51,758 bases of DNA from an uncultured Porphyromonadaceae bacterium (GCA_902493335.1 CABUPJ010000023.1:1-51758), one strand, 5' to 3'. Shown: positions 17,504-25,752, counted from the first letter of the stretch. The notes: a model not told the origin generated them from the letters alone. Numbers and translations: made by a program.

Positions 17504-18331
17504 ATGACAAAAGAAGAGCGCCACAACCTTATACTTGAGACTCTGATGAAGCACGAATCGATACCTGTCTCAAATCTCTCAATGCTGCTTGACGTTTCTG
17601 CCGTTACAATACGAAAAGACCTCAGCGAGCTTGAAAAAAACAGCAAACTCTATCGAAGCCACGGCCGCGCCATACTGATAGACCCATATATCAACAACCG
17701 CTCGATTATCGAGAAAGAAAATCTCGCGCGTCACGAAAAAGCCCAGATAGGCCAGCTGGCGTCGTCGCTCATCACCAAAGACGATTCCATCATCATCGCC
17801 TCGGGCACGACCGTCCTGGCAATGGCCCGCTGCATCAAACCCATCCACCGTCTCACAGTCATCTCGGCGTCGCTGAAAGTGTCGGAGCTCCTCGGCGCCA
17901 ACGAAGCGATCGACCTGATACAGCTCGGCGGCACCCTGCGCACAAGTAGTCTCTCGGTCGTCGGCAAATATGCGGAAAACGCCCTGCAAGGGTTCTCTTG
18001 CAGCAAACTCTTCATCGGCGTCGACGGCATCGACCTCGATTTCGGCATCACCACGACCGACATGCGCGAGTCTGACCTCAACCGCGCGATGATGCGCACA
18101 GCACAGAAGACCATTGTCCTGGCCGACTCGTCGAAATTCCGTCGCCGCGGCTTCAGCAAGATCGCCGACATAGAAGATGTCGACGTGATAATCACAGACT
18201 CGAACATTCCCGACAAAATCGCCCAGGCCATCGAAGACCGCGGCATCGAAATCAAAATCGTCAACGTTTCAGACAATCACCTCAACATAGGCGGCATCAC
18301 TGTGCCTCACAAAGAAACCGCCAACCAATAA
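17504..18331 (+). CDS. glpR: DeoR/GlpR family transcriptional regulator
   Basis: The 275-residue product (MTKEERHNLILETLMKHES...) has a DeoR-type helix-turn-helix (about 19-50: IPVSNLSMLLDVSAVTIRKDL) and a C-terminal DeoR sensor domain. The typical segments DSIIIASGTTVLAMA, LGGTLR, FIGVDGID and LADSSKFRRRGF are present; Lys in SSKF is characteristic. DeoR members bind phosphorylated sugars; GlpR of E. coli responds to G3P. The name rests on position: it diverges from glpABC-glpT, so it most likely represses that operon and perhaps its own, which continues 22 bases later with the GH31 gene. Start moved from TTG 17459 to ATG 17504. Confidence 0.85.
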   Translation: MTKEERHNLILETLMKHESIPVSNLSMLLDVSAVTIRKDLSELEKNSKLYRSHGRAILIDPYINNRSIIEKENLARHEKAQIGQLASSLITKDDSIIIASGTTVLAMARCIKPIHRLTVISASLKVSELLGANEAIDLIQLGGTLRTSSLSVVGKYAENALQGFSCSKLFIGVDGIDLDFGITTTDMRESDLNRAMMRTAQKTIVLADSSKFRRRGFSKIADIEDVDVIITDSNIPDKIAQAIEDRGIEIKIVNVSDNHLNIGGITVPHKETANQ

Positions 18332-18353
18332 ACATCCTCTTAAACCTGTAGCC

Positions 18354-20606
18354 ATGAATCTACTGACACGAACCGGCATCTCTGTCATGCTGGCCATAAG
18401 CGCGGTCATGAACGCATCTGCCGGAAAGGCGGTGTCAAACCCGTTGGTTTTCGGCAACAACCGCCTGTCGATAATCACTCCCACCCTGCTGCGCCTCGAA
18501 TATGCCAAAGACGCGGCCTTCATCGACGAGCCTACTCTCTTCGCCTACGACCGCACGAACATGCTGTCGCCCGACTCGATCGACGTCGTCGACATTGGAG
18601 ACAACTGCTATGAAATCACGACACCGGCCTTGAAAATCTGGTATCACGCCGACGGCTACCCATTCTCGACATCAAATCTGAAGGCGAAATACATGCTTGA
18701 CGGCAAAGAGCGCACGTTTACCAACCGCTTCATTCTCGCCAAAAACCTCGGCGGCCCGATAGAGACCCTCGACCGCGTCAAAAAAGAAATTCCGATGCAA
18801 AACGGCCTTCTCAGCCGCGACGGATGGTATATCATCGACGACGAACGCTCTGACCTCCTTGTCGACGGATGGCTCAAGCCACGCGACACCGACAGCCACA
18901 TCCAGGACCAGTACTGCTTTGTCTACGGCAATGACTACCGCGCGGCCCTCGCAAGCCTCGGAGCCATCAGCGGACGTGTGCCGATGACACGCAAATATAT
19001 CCACGGCGTCTGGTACTGCCGCTACTGGGATTATACCGACAAAGAATTTCTCGACATCATCGACGGCTACGACAAAAACGATTTCCCCATCGACAATATC
19101 GTCTTCGACATGGCCTGGCACACCAACGACGCCACGACGGGCACAGGCCACAACGGCCATCTCAACTGGAACGGCTATACCTGGAACAACGACCTGATCA
19201 AAGACCCGGCCGCGCTGATAGCCGAATGTCACCGACGCGGCGTCACCGTCTCGCTCAACGACCATCCGCACGACGGCATACGCCCTCACGAACATAATTA
19301 TAAAGAGTTTGTCAAGGCTCTCGGCCATACCGGCGACGATGTGCCGCTCTTCGACCTGTCTGACCGCAATTACATGGAGAAGTTCTTCGAGTTCGCCCAC
19401 CGTCCGCACGAAGACATGGGCGTCGATTTCTGGTGGCTCGACTGGCAGCAGAACTATCTCTATCCCTATGTCAGAGGGCATCAGGCCACATCGCTCGCAT
19501 GGATTAACGAACTCTACTACCGCGACTCACAGCGCGACGGCAAACGCGGCGCCGGCTACAGCCGCTGGGCCGGCTGGGGCGACCACCGTCACCCGATACA
19601 GTTCTCAGGCGACGCCCAGGCCAACTGGGAGATTCTCGCCTTCGAGGTCAAGCTGACCGCCTGCAGCGGACAGGGCGGCTGCTACTACTGGGCCCACGAC
19701 ATCGGCGGCTTCAGAGGCGACCCCAATCCCGAACTCACGGCGAGATGGACTCAGTTCGGCGCACTCTCGGCAGCACTGCGCGTCCACTCGACAAAAGACC
19801 CGCGCCTCGACCGCCGTCCATGGATCAGCGGCGACCGCGAGACCAAAGCCATGCGCCGCTTCTATCACATGCGCTCCGAACTGATGCCGTATATCTACAG
19901 CAGCGTGTGGCAGACACACAACACCATGGTGCCGCTCAACCGCTCGATGTTTATCGACTACGGCGACCAGCCTCTGTCGTTCAAACAGCCGCAGGAGTTT
20001 ACCTTCGGCGACGTGCTGCTTGCAGCGCCCATCACCGCGCCCGGCGAAGGCGAGCGCCTCACCGCGTCGCAGAAAGTGTGGTTCCCCGAAGGCGAAGTGT
20101 GGTATGACTACTTCACCCATGAGAAATATGACGGGGGCCAAACACTCGACATCGCCAAAGACATCGACGAGATGCCGCTATATGTCCGCGGCGGCCACAT
20201 TCTGGCGACCCAGCCCTACACGCCGCGCCCGGCCACGGCGGCGCTCGACACCCTCGTCATGCGCGTCTATCCTGCCGCGGGCGACGCCGACAACAGCTTC
20301 ACCCTTTATGAAGACGACGGCATCAGCCTCGGCTACAAAGACGGCAAGTATATGACCACACGCCTGCAATATACCCAGACAGGCGGCAAAGCCACCGTCA
20401 CCGTTCATCCTGCCGAGGGCGCTTACGACGGCCAGGTCAGCCACAGGGCTTACCGACTGCTGCTGCCTGCCCTTCCCGACGGCTCAACGGTGAAAGTCAA
20501 CGGACGCAAAGCCCGCGTCGGCCGAGACAACGACAAAAATTGTCCCGCCGTCGAGATTGCACGTAAAGACATCAACGACAAAATAACCGTTGAATTTAAC
20601 ATTTAA
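18354..20606 (+). CDS. Exported glycoside hydrolase family 31 (alpha-glycosidase)
   Basis: The 750-residue product has an apparent signal peptide (residues 1-23). The N-terminal beta-sandwich is followed by a GH31 barrel. The nucleophile is Asp363 in FWWLDWQQN and the acid/base is Asp420 in QFSGDAQANW; HDIGGF (449-454) is the usual motif near the end of the barrel. The C-terminal beta domains include a DUF5110-like part (SFTLYEDDG). GH31 enzymes retain the anomeric configuration and cut alpha-glucosides, alpha-xylosides, alpha-galactosides or sulfoquinovosides; the exact specificity is not evident. It follows the regulator by 22 bases and precedes a phosphodiesterase, which hints at a substrate that carries both an alpha-glycoside and a glycerophosphate. 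Confidence 0.9.
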   Translation: MNLLTRTGISVMLAISAVMNASAGKAVSNPLVFGNNRLSIITPTLLRLEYAKDAAFIDEPTLFAYDRTNMLSPDSIDVVDIGDNCYEITTPALKIWYHADGYPFSTSNLKAKYMLDGKERTFTNRFILAKNLGGPIETLDRVKKEIPMQNGLLSRDGWYIIDDERSDLLVDGWLKPRDTDSHIQDQYCFVYGNDYRAALASLGAISGRVPMTRKYIHGVWYCRYWDYTDKEFLDIIDGYDKNDFPIDNIVFDMAWHTNDATTGTGHNGHLNWNGYTWNNDLIKDPAALIAECHRRGVTVSLNDHPHDGIRPHEHNYKEFVKALGHTGDDVPLFDLSDRNYMEKFFEFAHRPHEDMGVDFWWLDWQQNYLYPYVRGHQATSLAWINELYYRDSQRDGKRGAGYSRWAGWGDHRHPIQFSGDAQANWEILAFEVKLTACSGQGGCYYWAHDIGGFRGDPNPELTARWTQFGALSAALRVHSTKDPRLDRRPWISGDRETKAMRRFYHMRSELMPYIYSSVWQTHNTMVPLNRSMFIDYGDQPLSFKQPQEFTFGDVLLAAPITAPGEGERLTASQKVWFPEGEVWYDYFTHEKYDGGQTLDIAKDIDEMPLYVRGGHILATQPYTPRPATAALDTLVMRVYPAAGDADNSFTLYEDDGISLGYKDGKYMTTRLQYTQTGGKATVTVHPAEGAYDGQVSHRAYRLLLPALPDGSTVKVNGRKARVGRDNDKNCPAVEIARKDINDKITVEFNI

Positions 20607-20639
20607 AGTTTTTTAAACGCCTGTTAAATTTATATTACG

Positions 20640-20647
20640 TAAGTTTG
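20640..20647 (+). promoter_or_regulatory. -7 element of the GDPD gene
   Basis: TAAGTTTG matches TAnnTTTG and lies 32 bases before the ATG at 20680. This suggests the phosphodiesterase has its own promoter in addition to read-through from the GH31 gene. Confidence 0.5.
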
Positions 20648-20679
20648 CACATCAATATTCTCAAACCAATAAAAACGCA

Positions 20680-21444
20680 ATGAAAAAAACAACTTTATTC
20701 CTGTCGCTCGCCGCAGCTGCCTCGATAAGCCTCACTGCCGCAGCCGCCAAGCCCGAAGTCATCGCACACCGCGGCTACTGGGACGCCGAAGGTTCAGCCC
20801 AGAACTCAATCCGCGCTCTTGTCAAGGCCGACTCTATTGGCTGCTACGCCTCTGAGTTTGACGTCTGGATGACCGCCGACAGCGTTCTCGTCGTCAACCA
20901 CGACCCGAGCATCAACGGCGTCGACATCGAGCACTCGCCCGCCGAACTCGTCCTCGCCCAGACCCTCAAAAACGGCGAACATGTCCCCACTCTCGACGCA
21001 TATCTCGCCGAGGCAGCGAAACTCAACACCCGCATCGTCTGCGAGCTCAAACCCCACGACAGCAACTCGTCTGAACGTGCCGCCATCAAGCGCATCCTTG
21101 CCATGGTCAAGAAATATGGTCTCGAAGACAAGGTCGACTATATCACCTTCTCTAAAAACGGTTTCGTCAACCTTATCAAAGCCGTTCCCGCCGGCACCGG
21201 TGTCTATTACCTTCAGGGCGACCTTGTACCTGGGCAGATTAAATTCATGAAAGGCGCAGGCGTCGACTACAGCCTCAAAGCCATGAAGAAACATCCCGAG
21301 TGGATCAAAGAGTGCCACGACCTCGGCATGAAAGTCAACGTCTGGACAGTCAACAAGAAAGAAGACATGCAGTGGTGTATCGACAACGGCGTCGATTTCA
21401 TCACCACAAACGACCCCGAACTCCTCCAGTCGCTTCTCAAATAA
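20680..21444 (+). CDS. Exported glycerophosphodiester phosphodiesterase
   Basis: The 254-residue product has a signal peptide (cleavage near residue 23, after LTAAAA). It is a GDPD TIM-barrel enzyme that hydrolyses glycerophosphodiesters to G3P and an alcohol. Visible active-site residues are His30-Arg31 (IAHRG), metal ligands Glu59 and Asp61 (SEFDVWMTAD), His74 (VNHDPS) and Glu122 (CELKPH). The usual PEN motif is AQNS here (Gln for Glu). It is the final gene of the regulator-GH31-GDPD group; its product G3P is the substrate of the divergent glpT and glpABC. It is functionally like GlpQ, but the name is withheld because the match is to the general family. Confidence 0.9.
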   Translation: MKKTTLFLSLAAAASISLTAAAAKPEVIAHRGYWDAEGSAQNSIRALVKADSIGCYASEFDVWMTADSVLVVNHDPSINGVDIEHSPAELVLAQTLKNGEHVPTLDAYLAEAAKLNTRIVCELKPHDSNSSERAAIKRILAMVKKYGLEDKVDYITFSKNGFVNLIKAVPAGTGVYYLQGDLVPGQIKFMKGAGVDYSLKAMKKHPEWIKECHDLGMKVNVWTVNKKEDMQWCIDNGVDFITTNDPELLQSLLK

Positions 21445-21470
21445 AGACATTATCACAATAAAACATATCA

Positions 21471-21512
21471 CCGAGGCCGCCGTCATCAACGCGCGGCCTC
21501 GGCTGTTTTTTT
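21471..21512 (+). terminator. Intrinsic terminator after the GDPD gene
   Basis: Stem CCGAGGCCGC/GCGGCCTCGG (21471-21480, 21493-21502) with a 12-base loop, followed by CTGTTTTTTT. It lies 26 bases past the stop codon. Confidence 0.9.
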
Positions 21513-21574
21513 ATATTCACAAAAATAATGGAGTCACATAGCTGAAAATCAAACCAAAAGTATTATCTTTGGAC

Positions 21575-21723
21575 ATGGATACTACAGTCCGCATTAACAC
21601 CGATTCTGAGTATAACGAAATACTGCGACAAGCCGTCGCAGTTATTGAAAACGCGAGAAGCAACTAATCACCGACGAAATAAAAGCCTTCAACCAAGAGA
21701 TCGCCGATAAATCAAGTAATTGA
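21575..21723 (+). pseudogene. Possible frameshifted remnant of a small helical-protein gene
   Basis: An ATG at 21575 opens a 30-residue frame (begins MDTTVRINTDSEYNEILRQ) that stops at 21667. From 21652 a second frame continues in the same style (REKQLITDEIKAFNQEIAD) to a stop at 21723. Joined by a frameshift near 21650 they would form about 50 mostly helical residues. A TATCTTTG -7 box (21564-21571) ends only 3 bases before the ATG. I do not recognise the family; an antitoxin-like or truncated N-terminal segment of a larger gene are possibilities. Apart from this and the GDPD terminator, the 21445-21733 gap shows nothing. Confidence 0.25.
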
Positions 21724-21733
21724 AGCTTCAGAT

Positions 21734-22432
21734 ATGAAACTTATGGATAAACGATTCCTGATATTGTTCTTTGCGATAGCGAATGTTGTCGTCTCATCTG
21801 CGCAGGCTGTTTTCTCAGTAGAAGAAATAGACCGCACTGACTACATTAAAGCGGAAAAAGAATGTTCACGCTATAATGTTATTCCGGCAGACTCCATTAT
21901 CGACAACGAAATTGTGAATCTTGTGTTAAAAGAATCTCAGACTAAGTTTGAGCAACTTGACTCCGCTACCCGTCAGGAAATATATTATCTTATTGACGAA
22001 GGAGGATTGGAATTTAACAAAAAACAGTTATTATATATTGCAGAATTAAAATTGTATGGTTTCGTTATTCCCGACGATCTATTTGACGATTCTGTATGGT
22101 GGTTTGATTCAGAAAGTGGTAAATATATAGGCCGATCGGCATTTCCTACGGCAATAAATACCAACGGTATATTTGTATCGCAGAAAATATATGACTGTGA
22201 TTGGTCGTTAGATTTGAAATTTTTTCGCCGGGACGGAAATGTGATTTATGAATTTGAATCATATAAAAACCACCGATATAACGGTGAAACCGTCGTCTAT
22301 CAACCTGAAGATGATAAATACTCTCATATCTTTTGGCATGACAACAACGTACTGTATTTGACGACTTATGATATTTTGAGGCGAGAGTATGTATATCTGA
22401 AAATAAAAATACAACAATCGGTCAGAAATTGA
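21734..22432 (+). CDS. Hypothetical exported protein
   Basis: The 232-residue product has a signal peptide (hydrophobic segment FLILFFAIANVVVSSAQA after a basic start). The mature part is acidic and rich in Tyr, Asp and Trp; no family was recognised. An ATG four codons in (MDKRFLIL) is an alternative start. Codons end in A/T more than in the glycerol-3-phosphate locus upstream. It is followed without a gap by the plug-like gene, so the three genes from 21734 to 24118 probably form an operon. Confidence 0.65.
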   Translation: MKLMDKRFLILFFAIANVVVSSAQAVFSVEEIDRTDYIKAEKECSRYNVIPADSIIDNEIVNLVLKESQTKFEQLDSATRQEIYYLIDEGGLEFNKKQLLYIAELKLYGFVIPDDLFDDSVWWFDSESGKYIGRSAFPTAINTNGIFVSQKIYDCDWSLDLKFFRRDGNVIYEFESYKNHRYNGETVVYQPEDDKYSHIFWHDNNVLYLTTYDILRREYVYLKIKIQQSVRN

Positions 22433-22449
22433 GAGAAAGGAGACAAGCG

Positions 22450-23343
22450 ATGAAACACGGAATATTTATTATTGGTTTGTTACTTAGCCTCTTTGCCTTT
22501 TGCCTCTCAGCACAGTCGGTGAATAAAGAGCAAACACAAGTGCCTCGGATAAAGACTCTATGGGTTGTCGATAACGTGGCGTTGAATGACTCGGTTCTTG
22601 ACTACACCCTCGAGCAGATGCGAAGTGACAGTGCGGCCGTATTGGCAAGCCGTGCCTTAAGTTGGGTTTATCAGGGTGACATTGAAAACATTTCGGTAAT
22701 TGACTCTGTCAGCGCGGCAGAATATGGTTTTGTCAACTGCGACGGAGTCGTAAAAATTGCGACTAAATTCCATGAACCGTTATTGGTTGTAATCAACGGG
22801 TATTTATATAAGAGTAAGGAAAAGGCTTCCGCCGGGGAGATATTGGGTGGTTATGACCGGATTCAACATATTGTGCATAATGAATTCCGAGGGCTAAAAG
22901 AATGTGGCATCAAGGAAAGCAAAGTTTTGAGACAGGGGTATATAGGATTTCACCAACAGAAGTATCCGCTTGTAGTAATTACAACTGAATTGCCGTATTA
23001 TCGTGCAGATATTTTGGAAGGAAAATACTTCGGAAAGCGGGGCAGACAATACTATGAGTTGACACTTAATGCCGACTCAACTTATATGTTTTCATATAAT
23101 ATTACCCATAAGAAAGCTATCGTTCAAAAGATTAGCTGCCACGGTACATGGGACATATCACGCGACAATATAATTTTGAATTCAAACCAAGACCCGGCAA
23201 TAGTAATCCAAGGATTGACAGAATCGCTGAAAAATGTGCGACTGAAAATAAATTCAGCAAAAACGCTGACTTTACCAAAAGGCTTCTGGAATAACAAAAA
23301 ATCAATAACCTTAAAACGACAGTATAATGAATCAGACCGATAA
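22450..23343 (+). CDS. Exported barrel-less TonB-plug-like protein
   Basis: The 297-residue product has a signal peptide (MKHGIFIIGLLLSLFAFCLSAQ). Residues about 37-106 read like the plug of SusC-type receptors: LWVVDNVALND, then GDIENISVIDSVSAAEYG and GVVKIATK, which parallel the consensus VVDGVPLND...DIESIEVLKDASAAAIYG...GVVLITTK. A weaker second copy may follow (PLLVVINGYLY ... YPLVVITTE, 110-180). The C-terminal part (about 200-290) has LTLNADSTYMFSY...GTWDISRDNIIL, like lipocalin-type beta folds in this phylum. There is no 22-strand barrel, so it cannot be a transporter by itself. Start moved from TTG 22429 to ATG 22450, which fits the signal peptide. Confidence 0.65.
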   Translation: MKHGIFIIGLLLSLFAFCLSAQSVNKEQTQVPRIKTLWVVDNVALNDSVLDYTLEQMRSDSAAVLASRALSWVYQGDIENISVIDSVSAAEYGFVNCDGVVKIATKFHEPLLVVINGYLYKSKEKASAGEILGGYDRIQHIVHNEFRGLKECGIKESKVLRQGYIGFHQQKYPLVVITTELPYYRADILEGKYFGKRGRQYYELTLNADSTYMFSYNITHKKAIVQKISCHGTWDISRDNIILNSNQDPAIVIQGLTESLKNVRLKINSAKTLTLPKGFWNNKKSITLKRQYNESDR

Positions 23344-24118
23344 CCCAGTTTGGATGGCGATACAATATGTTTGTGCAGTGATTGTTACAGTGTGCCTTAT
23401 AGGAATTATTGCAACGCCTGTATTCATATTCATCGTTGTCTTTGTGTTGTGGGTGTCTATCCCGGCATTTATCGTTTCGGTTATATCATTCTTTGGTTCG
23501 CTGAGATGCAACACCAAACATAAGAAAATACTGCTGACACTTCACGCGGTCAATATTCTTTTGCTATCATATTTATTTTTCAGTCCGGCCAACAGATGCG
23601 ATGCCGATATAATGGAAGACCATTATATCGAATATGGCAACAATATGGAGCAAATATATCGTAATCTTTATAATAAACTGACTCCGGGCTGTTCGGTTGA
23701 TATTGAATTCGAGCATGGCGGAGTTTCAATATTCCATTTATCAGACAGCGCTGATAATAAGGATTTAAATTGGGATCCGAACGAGGAAAAGATAGATTCA
23801 TTACTCATCAAAAGCGGGCTCGACAGAAGTTCTTTAAAATGGCTGGAAAAAGAACTGGATAAAATAGGTTGTATTTCTATTTCCATGCGAGCCGCGCCTG
23901 ACGCCCCGATGTATATCGGCTTCCGTCGTATCGGCATGGGAATGTATGGCTACCAGATATATCAGAAGCCCCTCTCGCCTGAAAAACAAAAAGAAATCAA
24001 CGAATCTGACGCATCAATCGTTTATTCACCCCACGTGGTGTTTCAATATGCCGGAGGTGTCATCGGTTCTCAAAATTTCATAGGCAAAGATGAGTACTTG
24101 AAAAAGAAAGGATTATAA
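23327..24118 (+). CDS. Hypothetical membrane protein
   Basis: The 263-residue product starts inside the previous gene (17-base overlap). It has about three hydrophobic segments in the first 90 residues (WMAIQYVCAVIVTVCLIGI, FIFIVVFVLWVSIPAFIV, ILLTLHAVNILLLSYLFF), followed by a soluble, probably exported domain of 170 residues containing GCSVDIEFEHGG and YIGFRRIGMGMYGYQ. No known family was recognised. Its last 6 bases overlap the stop of the convergent AraC-type gene. AT-rich like the two genes before it. Confidence 0.65.
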   Translation: MNQTDNPVWMAIQYVCAVIVTVCLIGIIATPVFIFIVVFVLWVSIPAFIVSVISFFGSLRCNTKHKKILLTLHAVNILLLSYLFFSPANRCDADIMEDHYIEYGNNMEQIYRNLYNKLTPGCSVDIEFEHGGVSIFHLSDSADNKDLNWDPNEEKIDSLLIKSGLDRSSLKWLEKELDKIGCISISMRAAPDAPMYIGFRRIGMGMYGYQIYQKPLSPEKQKEINESDASIVYSPHVVFQYAGGVIGSQNFIGKDEYLKKKGL

Positions 24119-24970
24119 CAGCGTCGCCCGGCGGTATTTAGTCGGCGGGAGGCCGTAGGCTGAGGTGAAGACGCGGATGAAGTGCGGCAGGTCGTTGAAG
24201 CCGACGGCGAAACATATTTCCGAGACTTGTTTTTGCGAGTTTTTGAGCAGGCCGCAGGCGGTTTCGAGACGGTACTGCGTCACAAACTGCGAGAATGTCA
24301 TGCCCTTGTTGCGTTTGAAAAAAGTGCAGAAGGCCGAGCGGTTCATGCCGATGTGTGCCGCGATGTCGTCGAGAGTGATATTATGGACGTAATGCGCCAT
24401 GACGTATTCTGCTACCTGCTGCATACGTCTGATGTCGCGCTCAATTTTGACCGGACGGCCTATCAGCGAATGGTCGTCGGTCGTGAACACCACCGGCAAC
24501 AGGCCTATCATCTCGCCCAACCGGCCGATGTCGTCAAGGTCGCACATCTTCTCGAGGCGCCGTCTGATTTCAGTCGAACTGACAGCACCATATTTCAACG
24601 CTTCGGTCGGTAAAATCCGACCATACAACCTGTTGCGCACTTCAGGAAACACATTGATACATTTGTCTATAAGTTCTTGGCTGAAAGCTACCATCAAATA
24701 GGTGATTTCTCCGTCAGCATTTGCTGATTCGGAGCTAAACTCCCAGTAATGAGGCATCGACGGCGGTATCATAACGACGTCACCCTCGGCAAAAGCCATC
24801 AGAGTGTCACCCGTCATCCGCACACCACGACCGCGGGTGACATAGTACAGTTCCCACGCCTCATGACGATGCATCTTCGCCTCTAACCCCGGAACAATAT
24901 GCTGTGAGATGAAGAAAAAGGAGTGATCTTTAACCTCAGGCAAAGTATATGGAATAACCGCATCCTTCAT
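24113..24970 (-). CDS. AraC family transcriptional regulator (cupin sensor)
   Basis: The 285-residue protein has an N-terminal cupin-like sensor (HRHEAWELYYVTRGRGVR; FAEGDVVMIPPSMPHYW) and two C-terminal AraC helix-turn-helix units (ITLDDIAAHIGMNRSAFCTFFKRNKGMTF and VSEICFAVGFNDLPHFIRVF), ending in PTKYRR. Such proteins usually activate a nearby catabolic or stress gene when a small ligand binds the cupin. The longest frame extends upstream to 25192 through the promoter and the divergent gene, so ATG 24970 (MKDAVIPYTL) is used. The nitroreductase diverges 100 bases away and is the obvious candidate target. Confidence 0.88.
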   Translation of the reverse strand: MKDAVIPYTLPEVKDHSFFFISQHIVPGLEAKMHRHEAWELYYVTRGRGVRMTGDTLMAFAEGDVVMIPPSMPHYWEFSSESANADGEITYLMVAFSQELIDKCINVFPEVRNRLYGRILPTEALKYGAVSSTEIRRRLEKMCDLDDIGRLGEMIGLLPVVFTTDDHSLIGRPVKIERDIRRMQQVAEYVMAHYVHNITLDDIAAHIGMNRSAFCTFFKRNKGMTFSQFVTQYRLETACGLLKNSQKQVSEICFAVGFNDLPHFIRVFTSAYGLPPTKYRRATLL

Positions 24971-24977
24971 ATCGCCA

Positions 24978-24985
24978 CAAATATA
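24978..24985 (-). promoter_or_regulatory. -7 element of the AraC-type gene
   Basis: TATATTTG on the minus strand ends only 7 bases before the ATG (24970), so the message would be leaderless or nearly so. Confidence 0.5.
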
Positions 24986-25033
24986 CGACAAATATTTGAA
25001 ACTATTCAACAAACCAGCGACAATAAATCGGTA

Positions 25034-25041
25034 TAACTTTG
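25034..25041 (+). promoter_or_regulatory. -7 element of the nitroreductase gene
   Basis: TAACTTTG matches TAnnTTTG, 28 bases before the ATG at 25070. No -33 TTTG is clear, which fits a promoter needing an activator such as the divergent AraC-type protein. Confidence 0.5.
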
Positions 25042-25069
25042 CATCACAAACCTCAAAAACAACACTGAA

Positions 25070-25696
25070 ATGGAATTTAAAGAAGTATTGGAGCGCCGTC
25101 GCACTTATCGCGACTACTCCGACCGCGAAGTGAGTGATGAAATTCTCGATAAAGTAATCTCTGCAGCCTTTAAGGCACCGACCAACGACCATCTGCGCCA
25201 GTTTGAATTCGTCGTCGTACGTGGCCGCGAGAATATAGCCAAGGTCATCGCACCTTTGGCTAAAAACATGTCAGCTTTCAAAGACCTTGTCTTCGAAGTC
25301 GATGATACAGGCGACAACGACAAGATGACTATGTTTGCAGACGCGCTCCCCAAGCAGCAGCGTATGCTCATGCAGAGCGGTCTGCTCATCATCCCTTTCT
25401 TCAGACAGAAACAAAGTCCCCTGCTTCAGCCGGCCGAGCAAAGCTCGCTCAACTACTTCGCTTCGGCATGGTGCGCTGTCGAGAATATGCTCCTCGTGGC
25501 TACCGACGAAGGCCTCGGAACTGTTTTTCACATCCCCGTCGCAGACGAGGCAGAACAAATAAAAAGAATCGTCGCCGCCCCCGAGGGTTATGAATTCACC
25601 TGTCTTCTCACCATCGGCTATCCGGCAGACGGCGCTTTCCTTCCCCGGCAGAAAGAAATCGATATCGCCGGCCGCATCCATCTCAACAGCTTCTGA
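25070..25696 (+). CDS. Nitroreductase family protein
   Basis: The 208-residue product has the N-terminal signature RRRTYRDYSDREV (FMN phosphate-binding Arg residues) and IISAAxxAPT-like VISAAFKAPTNDHLRQFEFVVV. It also has SLNYFASAWCAVENMLLVATDEGLGT, the second FMN-site segment, and a terminal LLTIGYPADGA. Nitroreductases are FMN enzymes that reduce nitro, quinone or other electron-poor compounds with NAD(P)H. The physiological substrate is unknown. Divergent from an AraC-type regulator. Confidence 0.88.
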   Translation: MEFKEVLERRRTYRDYSDREVSDEILDKVISAAFKAPTNDHLRQFEFVVVRGRENIAKVIAPLAKNMSAFKDLVFEVDDTGDNDKMTMFADALPKQQRMLMQSGLLIIPFFRQKQSPLLQPAEQSSLNYFASAWCAVENMLLVATDEGLGTVFHIPVADEAEQIKRIVAAPEGYEFTCLLTIGYPADGAFLPRQKEIDIAGRIHLNSF

Positions 25697-25719
25697 AGAT
25701 AGCTGATTTTTGATGAGAC

Positions 25720-25752
25720 TTTGATCTATCACAAATACATCCGGTATATTTG
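25720..25752 (+). promoter_or_regulatory. Promoter of the barrel/LytTR operon
   Basis: TTTG (25720-25723), a 21-base spacer and TATATTTG (25745-25752) match the Bacteroidota consensus. The transcript would have a leader of about 75 bases before the ATG at 25833. A second TTTG at 25820-25823 (GAACTTTG) lacks the TA and is less good. Confidence 0.6.
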
